This document shows, one piece after another, positions 1 through 5,705 of a stretch of 6,180 bases of DNA. Position 1 is the stretch's first letter. The number at the start of each line of letters is the position of its first letter. Source of the DNA: Thermoplasmata archaeon (GTDB lineage Archaea > Thermoplasmatota > Thermoplasmata > Thermoplasmatales > Thermoplasmataceae); the NCBI GenBank assembly GCA_021790415.1, contig JAJYDZ010000117.1, forward strand, positions 1 to 6,180. Reading direction: 5' to 3'. Position numbers and translations under genes: made by a program. The notes below the pieces were generated by a model. The model had not been told where the DNA came from, searched no databases, and saw nothing but the letters and a program-made list of their open reading frames with translations.

Positions 1-659
1 GCCAGTCCATCAAAGGATGTGCAGGATTTGGGGGGATTCGAACATCTTTTCCTCCTTGAAGAATTTCGGTTTCGTATCGCGGAGAGTATTAGCTTGGCTA
101 CCAGCTCGTCAGTCCTCATCATCTCCCCAAATCCAGAACCTACCCTTATTATGATGATTGGGATCCCAAAGGAATGGTGATATGTCCAGTACAGTTGTTC
201 AACTGAGGCCTTGGTCCATCCATACACGGAAGCTGGATTAGATGGGGTTGATTCCATATAGATCCCAGTGCTTCCATAAAGTGAATTGAAGCTGCTTGGA
301 TATATCAAAAGGGGTTTCCTGTCTAGACGCCACACCGACTCGAGAAGGCCAAGTGCAGGCCCAATATTCAATTCCATTGCAGACTTGGGAGAGTCACTAC
401 AAAATGGCCTGTCTGGAAATCCGATAGCAGTGTCAATCACTAAGTCAACTTCCCTCAAATCGTCCTGTCGCAAATCAATGGAAGATTTCCATAAATATTG
501 AACCTGGCCTAGCACGTTTAATTCTTTAAGCCTCCAGCTTTCATCCTTTCTGACAATTTCGTTTACAATAACGTTGTTTCCTTTCGAAAGAAATGCTTTC
601 GTCAATGAAGATCCCAAAACTCCATTTCCTCCGGTTATCAGAACATTTGACAATTCCAT
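1..659 (-). CDS. NAD-dependent epimerase/dehydratase (extended SDR), 3' end outside window, probable frameshift
   Basis: Read on the minus strand, an open frame of 219 codons starts at ATG 659 and runs off the left edge. It opens with a Rossmann beta strand and the nucleotide-binding glycine motif (VLITGGNGVLGSS, residues 6-18). Further on it has the SDR active-site pattern YGWTK (Tyr and Lys of YxxxK) near residues 146-150, preceded by a serine-rich strand (YPSSFNSLYG), then a typical IIIIRVGSGFG strand. Such enzymes act on nucleotide sugars in the cytoplasm (epimerisation, dehydration or reduction with bound NAD); the substrate cannot be told. After about residue 200 the frame stops looking like an SDR, while the +1 frame continues with GGKDVRIPPNPAHPLMDW, which fits the family well. 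A one-base insertion at about 59-60 is therefore likely: a pseudogene or a sequencing error. Start: GGTGA (660-664) abuts the ATG, so TTG at 653 (six-base spacing, giving MSNVLITGG) may be the true start unless the mRNA is leaderless. Confidence 0.8.
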   Translation of the reverse strand, partial: MELSNVLITGGNGVLGSSLTKAFLSKGNNVIVNEIVRKDESWRLKELNVLGQVQYLWKSSIDLRQDDLREVDLVIDTAIGFPDRPFCSDSPKSAMELNIGPALGLLESVWRLDRKPLLIYPSSFNSLYGSTGIYMESTPSNPASVYGWTKASVEQLYWTYHHSFGIPIIIIRVGSGFGEMMRTDELVAKLILSAIRNRNSSRRKRCSNPPKSCTSFDGL

Positions 660-754
660 TCACCCTTAATGATAATTGTCAGTGAGTTAAATAAGGATTT
701 TTGACCCAACTTCCCTTTGTTTTAGCTTATATCAGGTGTCAAGCCGTTTACACA
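660..754. promoter_or_regulatory. Divergent promoter region between epimerase and TIR-APAZ genes
   Basis: The two genes are divergent and share this short region. The sequence GTTAAATAAGG at 686-696 reads as a TATA-like box in both directions (TTAAATA on plus, TTATTTAA on minus). On the plus strand a start of transcription about 25 bases downstream would fall near 715, which would favour ATG 755 over TTG 701 as the TIR-APAZ start. On the minus strand it would fall near 664, giving the epimerase a very short leader or none. Box and start positions are inferred by eye from archaeal spacing rules. Confidence 0.35.
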
Positions 755-2185
755 ATGGTAAATGGAAAAAGAAATAAGAGCATAAAATATGTTCATTGGA
801 TGGACTCAGAATCAGATTCTTCAGGGACTGATGAGAGATGTGACGCATTCATTTCATATTCTCACTCTGATAAGGAGTGGACTCACAAATTAGTTGAAAA
901 GCTGAGACAAGTTCAAATAGGGGATAGAAACTTGAAGATCTGCATCGATGAAGACGACTTTGTCCCTGGAAAATCACTTCTCAAATCAATCGAAGACGGG
1001 ATTAAGAATAGCGATAAACTCATATGCATTCTGAGTCCCAACTATGTGACCTCAGATTATACAGATCTAGAAGTTCAAATGAAGGCTTTGGATGATCCAG
1101 CAGGTCGAAGAGGATTGATAATACCGATAATACATAAAAGATCAGAAATACCGCCTTTTTTCAGAATCAGATACTATATTGACTTTAGTGATGAAAATCA
1201 TTTCGATATCTCCTACAACCGGCTTCTTTACGCCTTAGGAGCACTTCCGCAGAACAACGAAGGACAAATTCCCCAGATCACTTCAACGGCACGGTTCTCC
1301 AACAATCACGTAACATCTTCGGTAGAACCAGACAGTATCAACGAAGAACTAAATTCGAATGCTTTTCCAGTTGAAAAAATGCCAGAATTCGTATACCATA
1401 TCCAAACCTCAGCTAGAACTAGAAGAGAACTTGCAGAGATTAGTGACCATAAATTCAGATGCGGAATTGCCCTAAGATCTGGCGAATTATGGACTTTTTG
1501 TGATTTAAACATGGTGGAGGGCTCTCTACTGAAGAGGATTGGTACGGGATATATTGAAAAGACTCCTACTAACCATTACTACAAGGCCGAGATGCTAGAC
1601 CTATTAATTGAGCTTCTTAACAGTAGCCTTCAATGGCACCTTAGACAGGAAAATCTCGATTATGATCGGAGCCACAAGAGATTCCTTTTTAGGCCAGGAA
1701 TTTTAGATGGTGGGAATAGGCAAGTTTCCTGGCCAGGCATTGCAAAAACTGGCAGCAGGACCGTGGTCAAATCTTACGTCGCGAGTGGAGCGCGCAAATA
1801 CTTTATACATCACGCTGCAAAAATTCATTTTGCAGTAGTAGGTGGTAGATTTTGTTTAATTATCAATCCGGAAAGAGTAAGAACTCTGGATGGAAGAAAA
1901 ACAATAAGAAAATCAGGAGGATTCAACGAGGTATCCAGAATATATAATAGTGGATTTTGGTTGGATATTATGTTCTGGCTATATCAACTTCACTCCAATA
2001 AAGGTTTCAGGATTGGAAGAAGAGATTTTGAGTTAACTGTTTCTCCTAAACCTCTAGCAGTAGCTACAACATTCGGTATTTATGGTGACAAGAAGGATAT
2101 GTTCTCCTTGAACTTTTTAAGCCGATGGGAAGATTACGAAATAGAATTGGAAGAAACAAACGACAGTGGTGAAGAATACGACTGA
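755..2185 (+). CDS. TIR-APAZ protein, NAD(P)ase effector subunit of a SPARTA system
   Basis: Numbering is from ATG 755 (476 residues). A TIR domain covers about 29-162: first strand DAFISYSHSD (30-39), BB-loop region DEDDFVPG (65-72), strand LICILSPNY (89-97), and the helix carrying the conserved Glu in TDLE (E106), the expected NADase catalytic residue. A polar linker leads to an APAZ region (about 213-462), recognised by RPGI (313-316), the strand block ARKYFIHHAAKIHF (346-359), INPERVRTLDG (370-380) and the helix YNSGFWLDIMFWLYQL (397-412). In known SPARTA systems APAZ holds the short Argonaute, and the TIR domain hydrolyses NAD(P)+ once guide and target are bound, so that the infected cell dies or stops growing. 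The pAgo gene follows with a 20-base overlap, as expected for partners. The frame opens earlier at TTG 701, preceded by AAGGA, but those 18 residues lie ahead of the TIR fold and probably before the transcript start; ATG 800 is also possible. No signal peptide, so cytoplasmic. Confidence 0.88.
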   Translation: MVNGKRNKSIKYVHWMDSESDSSGTDERCDAFISYSHSDKEWTHKLVEKLRQVQIGDRNLKICIDEDDFVPGKSLLKSIEDGIKNSDKLICILSPNYVTSDYTDLEVQMKALDDPAGRRGLIIPIIHKRSEIPPFFRIRYYIDFSDENHFDISYNRLLYALGALPQNNEGQIPQITSTARFSNNHVTSSVEPDSINEELNSNAFPVEKMPEFVYHIQTSARTRRELAEISDHKFRCGIALRSGELWTFCDLNMVEGSLLKRIGTGYIEKTPTNHYYKAEMLDLLIELLNSSLQWHLRQENLDYDRSHKRFLFRPGILDGGNRQVSWPGIAKTGSRTVVKSYVASGARKYFIHHAAKIHFAVVGGRFCLIINPERVRTLDGRKTIRKSGGFNEVSRIYNSGFWLDIMFWLYQLHSNKGFRIGRRDFELTVSPKPLAVATTFGIYGDKKDMFSLNFLSRWEDYEIELEETNDSGEEYD

Positions 2186-3653
2186 CACTTGGCTTTCTGG
2201 CGAGCCATCGTTGACTTTCGGAGGAGGAAACTCTCACGTAGACCCTATGGCAGGCTTAGCAATTTTTGGTCCTCTATATCCGGATACTCATAAGACTATA
2301 ACAGTTGGGTTAATTGGATCAAGGGAGTCTATATATTTAACTTCTAAATTTCTAGATTCCCTAAACGGTGTCATATTATTCGAAGACGACGATCCTATAT
2401 TATTCCCTAAATATCCTGGAATGAATGCTGCATTCCGTTCATCTATTAAAGTCGAGAAATCGCTCATTCACACAATTTCCGAATATGAGATACAGAACAT
2501 AACAAGACTTCCCACCTCAAGCGAAAGAGTGATTAGGGCCTCAGATGCTTTTCTCCAACCCCTAGATTCAATGAGATCATCTGAGCCACTTCCAGATGTC
2601 GTGATTTGCGCTATCCCAAAAGATGTCGAAGATTATTGTTGGAGTTCTCGTGAATCCATAAAGTCAAAGTATCAGAAGGTGGCCGATGCCGCTAGAAGGA
2701 GAGAAGCTAAGAAGGGCCAATTATTCTTAGACGTTTTCGATGAGGAACTTGTACCTGTCATAGAAGCACGCGGTTCTATAGATCTACATTCTAGAATTAA
2801 AGCTGGAGCAATGATAAAGAACGTCAAAACCCAAATCATTCTAGAAACTTCTTTGAATGGAGAAAGAACAACAGAGCCTAAATCCACTTTTGCATGGAAC
2901 TTTGCTTTGGCAATATTCTATAAATCAAATGGATATCCCTGGAGACTAACCAGCATTGCTCAAAATGACTGCTTTGTAGGTATTTCCTTCTATAAGGAAA
3001 GAGGATCTTTAGGGGAAACAATGGGAGTTTCTATAGCTCAGATATTTGACAAATCTGGAGAGGGTCTAATTCTCAAGGGAGGAAAAGTGAAGTTAACTGA
3101 TGGCGAGGAGAAGTCACCTCATTTATCTTATGAAGATTCAAAAAAACTGGTTCAAAGCATACTACAAATATACGAACAGAGAAACGAACGCCCCCCTGCA
3201 AGAGTAGTATTTCATAAGACATCTAAATTCTGGAATCAGGAAATAGATGGATTGAAAGATGGCCTAGGAAAAAGCATAAAAGCCGATTACGTAGCTATTG
3301 AGCGTAGCGATCTCAGATTTGTTAGAAATGGAGAGTACCCACCTCTCAGAGGAACTTGTATCGGATTATCAAATCAAGAGTATCTTGTTTACGGGATGGG
3401 TTATGTCCCCTATCTGGGAACTTATCCTGGACACCATGTTCCTACACCACTCCATATCATGCAGCATATTGGGGAAGCCACCCCACAAAAAATATGCAGC
3501 GAGATCATGGGTTTAACCAAAATGAACTGGAACACTGCTCACTTTTGTACCGGTATTCCTATCACGCTAAACATGTCACGAAAAGTAAGCTCAATTATCA
3601 GAGAAATTCCAGAGGGCGCGGAAATAAATCCCTCATATAGATTTTATATGTAA
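2166..3653 (+). CDS. Short prokaryotic Argonaute (MID-PIWI), guide-binding subunit of SPARTA
   Basis: This 495-residue protein has no N-terminal or PAZ domain, as in short pAgos. It opens with the family signature LTFGGGNSHVDPMAGLAIFGP (around 16-36). In the MID domain, H208, K212 and Q223 (IDLHSRIKAGAM ... KTQII) and K253 (WNFALAIFYK) match the pocket that holds the 5' phosphate of the guide. The PIWI domain is catalytically dead: where slicing Argonautes have Gly-x-Asp, this one has VGISF (Ser274), and the strand that normally carries the second Asp reads RVVFHKTSKF (346-355). The C-terminus (TKMNWNTAHF, PITL, ending YRFYM) is typical. The expected role is guide-RNA-directed recognition of invader DNA, which activates the TIR partner encoded just upstream; guide type and target are known only from related systems. 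The start is GTG 2166 or the adjacent GTG 2169, inside the end of the TIR-APAZ gene. GGAAG at 2149-2153 is only a weak ribosome site, so translation probably depends on coupling. Confidence 0.9.
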   Translation: MVKNTTDTWLSGEPSLTFGGGNSHVDPMAGLAIFGPLYPDTHKTITVGLIGSRESIYLTSKFLDSLNGVILFEDDDPILFPKYPGMNAAFRSSIKVEKSLIHTISEYEIQNITRLPTSSERVIRASDAFLQPLDSMRSSEPLPDVVICAIPKDVEDYCWSSRESIKSKYQKVADAARRREAKKGQLFLDVFDEELVPVIEARGSIDLHSRIKAGAMIKNVKTQIILETSLNGERTTEPKSTFAWNFALAIFYKSNGYPWRLTSIAQNDCFVGISFYKERGSLGETMGVSIAQIFDKSGEGLILKGGKVKLTDGEEKSPHLSYEDSKKLVQSILQIYEQRNERPPARVVFHKTSKFWNQEIDGLKDGLGKSIKADYVAIERSDLRFVRNGEYPPLRGTCIGLSNQEYLVYGMGYVPYLGTYPGHHVPTPLHIMQHIGEATPQKICSEIMGLTKMNWNTAHFCTGIPITLNMSRKVSSIIREIPEGAEINPSYRFYM

Positions 3654-3957
3654 CTCCAAGATAAGTGAAGTTTGTCTCTTAAGATTCGACACGTTTCCCG
3701 GTGGTCTCTACCTCTTCTTACTTTCTTTGAATGACTGGGAGCATAATTGCGTTATTATTATTCGCTCTCCCTGTCACTAACCTATTGATACGAAGATGTG
3801 TGAATCGTGTAAAGTAATTCCAGTATTTACATTTCTATTCCATATTCTTAAATGGAGCTTTTTGAAAGTCGACCACACCACACTTAGTAGTTCCTATCTC
3901 AGCTCCTTTGGACTTTCGGTATCAGCTGGGGATTAGAAATTGAAAGAAATTAACCCA
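3654..3957. other. Non-coding stretch after the SPARTA operon
   Basis: I see no convincing gene. Pyrimidine-rich sequence at about 3709-3728 (CCTCTTCTTACTTTCTTT) could end the SPARTA transcript, as archaeal termination favours U-rich tracts, but there is no strong hairpin ahead of it. Two short pairs of complementary words are interleaved at 3854-3917 (GGAGCT/AGCTCC and GAAAGTC/GACTTTC), so the two pairings would exclude each other or form a pseudoknot. A 46-codon open frame at 3796-3936 lacks a ribosome site and family features. Confidence 0.4.
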
Positions 3958-3974
3958 CTGAGATCGGATCTCAG
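3958..3974 (-). terminator. Palindrome just after the small ORF, possible terminator
   Basis: CTGAGATC and GATCTCAG form a perfect 8-base inverted repeat around a single base. As RNA it could fold as a 6-pair stem with a 5-base loop. On the minus strand it begins 3 bases after the stop codon of the small ORF (TGA at 3980-3978) and is followed by a T-rich run (TTAATTTCTTTCAATTTC). That order, stop codon then stem then U-rich tract, is what a terminator would show. A protein-binding palindrome is the alternative. Confidence 0.4.
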
Positions 3975-3977
3975 GTT

Positions 3978-4139
3978 TCATTCGTCATTTATCGGAATTC
4001 TCCAATAAACTGATTTAATATACATATTGAGATTTATGCAGGGACCGGGGTTACCAACTACATGAGGGATACCATAATCGTAGTATACGAAAAGTGCAAG
4101 CAGGAGGAGGGTCATTATTACGATTGTAACCTTTCTCAT
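3978..4139 (-). CDS. Hypothetical small membrane or secreted protein, 53 residues
   Basis: The ORF starts at ATG 4139 and ends at TGA 3980-3978; an in-frame stop lies upstream, and ATG 4139 is the first start codon after it. The protein opens with a short basic start (MRKV), then a hydrophobic segment of about 16 residues (TIVIMTLLLLALFVYY, 4-20), then a polar tail of about 30 residues with one Cys and several Pro and Gly (GNPGPCIN). It looks like a single-span membrane peptide or a secreted peptide with an uncleaved signal anchor. I recognise no family. In favour of a real gene: a TATA-like box (CTTAATAATC, near 4165-4174) at the distance expected for a leaderless transcript, and a palindrome plus T-rich run right after the stop. 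Against: no ribosome site and no homology I can name. It stands alone between two gene pairs and faces the SPARTA operon tail to tail. Confidence 0.4.
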   Translation of the reverse strand: MRKVTIVIMTLLLLALFVYYDYGIPHVVGNPGPCINLNMYIKSVYWRIPINDE

Positions 4140-4376
4140 GTTCTCAAAACTGATTTCAAATTTGATTATTAAGCGTCATGAAGAAATCATCCACCCGACG
4201 ACCCGGAGTCCCTATTATTTGTGATATATGTCAGTACATGACCATCTAGGAACAATTCTTTCTTTCATTCGTTGACTGTATAATATTGACAGAATAAATT
4301 TATTTTTGTCTGTGGACTGAGTTTAATGGAAGGGAAACGAGGAAGGAGGTATGTGGAAACCGAACCCTTTATTTTT
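4140..4376. other. Intergenic region with an AT-rich dyad
   Basis: No gene of believable size is seen. The outstanding element is a dyad at 4288-4310: AATAAATTTATT (4293-4304) is a perfect 12-base palindrome and is flanked by GACA (4288-4291) and TGTC (4307-4310), so the symmetry extends to about 10 pairs with a small internal mismatch. It could be an operator or the folded end of the minus-strand transcript that stops at 4377. Downstream of that gene the minus strand is also pyrimidine-rich (rc of 4330-4350), a possible alternative end. AGGAGGT at 4344-4350 is a perfect ribosome-site word, but no usable start lies at the right distance. Confidence 0.4.
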
Positions 4377-5012
4377 CTATTTCTTATCTTTTTCTCTTGA
4401 ACCTGTAATCAATTTATCCATTTCCTTCCTCATTTTAACCAGTTCTTCTATAAGGTAATTCAGTAAATCTACATCAACTTCTAAAGTCTCGTCGAAAGAT
4501 TCTTCTTTCCCTTCAAGTGAAAGATGTATTAATCCTAGTGGGTCACTGATATCGTATTGACCGTTCGACTTGTTCACGGTATCTACTCTCCAGTTAATTC
4601 CAGAAACTCGAGTCATGAACCCTGTCGCTAGCACATCAGATAGAAGTCCTTGAATAGCATCTTTCTTAGAAGATAGCTCTTTCCACAAGTATTCGGACCT
4701 TTCTTTTGAGATTCCGATAGACAGTAGATGTTGTTGAAATTCTTCAACGTCACTTTCTTCCATGAAGAGATCAAACAAAGGAGTGAGAGACCTCCCTGCC
4801 GTTGCAATTACGTCTTTGCTAACCTTAATTTCATTCGCCAGCTTCTTGTCCATTTCAGATACAGGAATTTCTATTGGTTCTTCACTAAGGACAATTGAAA
4901 GAACATGACCAAATACCTTTCTGAACTGGTCATCTGTTAATTTAGGTAATCCTCTTAAATATACCATCAAAGGGCCCGGAACCTTTGGATGTCTCTTTAT
5001 AGGACTGAACAT
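4377..5012 (-). CDS. COMM-domain-like protein (COMMD resemblance), function unknown
   Basis: The protein has 211 residues with no signal peptide or membrane segment. The N-terminal half (about 20-125) is predicted helical by eye. The C-terminal half resembles the eukaryotic COMM domain: a lead-in helix (FQQHLLSIGISKERSEYLW, 92-110), then the hallmark Trp-Arg in SGINWRVD (137-144; W141, R142), a strand with Pro and alternating hydrophobics (DPLGLIHLSLEG, 157-168), a second strand (TLEVDVDLL, 176-184) and a long final helix (NYLIEELVKMRKEMDKL, 185-201). The length also equals that of human COMMD proteins, which form hetero-oligomers in the Commander complex for endosomal cargo recycling; that role cannot apply directly here, so expect at most oligomer formation. 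The start ATG 5012 has GGTGA (5020-5024) seven bases ahead, which overlaps the stop of the regulator gene: strong translational coupling. The assignment is by recalled pattern only and is moderately sure; otherwise it is an unknown helical archaeal protein. Confidence 0.6.
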   Translation of the reverse strand: MFSPIKRHPKVPGPLMVYLRGLPKLTDDQFRKVFGHVLSIVLSEEPIEIPVSEMDKKLANEIKVSKDVIATAGRSLTPLFDLFMEESDVEEFQQHLLSIGISKERSEYLWKELSSKKDAIQGLLSDVLATGFMTRVSGINWRVDTVNKSNGQYDISDPLGLIHLSLEGKEESFDETLEVDVDLLNYLIEELVKMRKEMDKLITGSREKDKK

Positions 5013-5018
5013 GCTTCT

Positions 5019-5579
5019 TCACCTACCCCATATTCCTGTGACGTATTCTTCTTGTCCTGGGGCGGTTCCTGTTCGTGCTTCAATTAAATTACCTATGGAA
5101 GACCCAGGGACCTTAACAAAATCAGTGTACCAATTACGCACAGAATATATATCGGTTTTGCTAAATGGTCTGAAATGCTGGAATAGATGAAGCTTAGGAA
5201 TCTGTTGCTCCCTTTTGATTCCTGTTATAAGCATCAGTTTCGATCTTGCTCTAAGCTTAGCCATATCGATGGTATTTCTAATTTCTTCTATAAGTGCTCT
5301 TCCTGGAACAGAAAGTTTATAACGAGAATAGTCTCTAGAATAGACGGTTCTCTGGAGGAAATTTTCTATTAGACCCGTGCTTAGAAGTAATTTTAGATGT
5401 CTCTGAAGGACTGATGGGTTTATTCCAAGAGTTTCACTCAATTTGTTAAATGAAACCCCATTATCCCCTCCCTTCACCAATTCTGACAGTATTATCCTAT
5501 TGGTGTCATTTTGAAAATACGCTTCGAAAGCCGAGTCAGTCATGTCCTCGATTATTAAATTCCAGTTTAAACTTACCAA
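5019..5579 (-). CDS. Winged helix-turn-helix transcriptional regulator (ArsR/MarR-like fold)
   Basis: The protein has about 186 residues. Residues are numbered from TTG 5579. A winged helix lies at about 22-95: helix NRIILSELVK, the HTH core FNKLSETLGINPSVLQRHLK (about 45-64), then TGLIE and a wing (RDYSRYKLSVPGRALIEEI). It ends in a region of about 80 residues with no recognised ligand motif. It probably binds DNA as a dimer and may control its own operon or the divergent gene at 5706. The open frame begins at GTG 5588, directly after a TAG, but that GTG lies inside the GGTGA ribosome motif (5585-5589); TTG 5579 sits five bases after the motif and is the better start. ATG 5543 is a third choice and would leave the winged helix intact. 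The COMM-like gene follows six bases after the stop, so the two are co-transcribed. Confidence 0.8.
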   Translation of the reverse strand: MVSLNWNLIIEDMTDSAFEAYFQNDTNRIILSELVKGGDNGVSFNKLSETLGINPSVLQRHLKLLLSTGLIENFLQRTVYSRDYSRYKLSVPGRALIEEIRNTIDMAKLRARSKLMLITGIKREQQIPKLHLFQHFRPFSKTDIYSVRNWYTDFVKVPGSSIGNLIEARTGTAPGQEEYVTGIWGR

Positions 5580-5705
5580 TTTAATCACCTATTTTTTCAT
5601 TTCTCGAACACTTATCCATATCCGTAATTTAAGTTCTTTGCCTAAACTTAGCTTTAAAATGCGAACCTCGTAAATCTTTATTATTTAAGAAAGATATTTA
5701 GATTA
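5580..5705. promoter_or_regulatory. Divergent promoter region of regulator operon and right-edge gene
   Basis: This AT-rich region separates divergent genes. For the minus strand, AATTTAAG at 5626-5633 (TATA-like CTTAAATT) would place the transcript start near 5603, followed by GGTGA at 5589-5585 and TTG 5579, a coherent arrangement. For the plus strand there are two candidates: TTTAAAAT at 5653-5660 (start near 5685) and TTTATTATTTAAG at 5677-5689 (start near the TTG at 5706, leaderless). If the winged-helix protein autoregulates, its operator should lie here; I see no clear long dyad. Confidence 0.4.

Noticed and set aside
34..43. GGATTCGAAC, similar to a tRNA T-arm read from the minus strand
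   Set aside because: The flanks do not form the T stem, and no acceptor or anticodon arm is present; it lies in the epimerase gene.
701..754. N-terminal extension of TIR-APAZ from TTG 701
   Set aside because: Probably upstream of the transcript start set by the TATA-like box at 686-696, and the 18 residues precede the TIR fold. It is kept only as an alternative start because AAGGA lies four bases ahead.
808..820. Short palindrome AGAATC-A-GATTCT near the TIR-APAZ start
   Set aside because: Six-base arms inside a Ser/Asp codon run; it can arise by chance and shows no second copy nearby.
3796..3936. Plus-strand ORF of 46 codons (MCESCKVIPVF...)
   Set aside because: No ribosome site, no family resemblance, and within a region that could occur open by chance.
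3654..4376. CRISPR array, tRNA or insertion-sequence ends in the long gap
   Set aside because: No regularly spaced repeats, no cloverleaf, and no long terminal inverted repeats or target duplications are visible.
4351..4458. Plus-strand ORF of 35 codons directly after a perfect AGGAGGT
   Set aside because: The ribosome motif abuts the ATG with no spacing, and most of the ORF is antisense to the COMM-like gene; its hydrophobic look comes from the Lys/Glu-rich C-terminus on the other strand.
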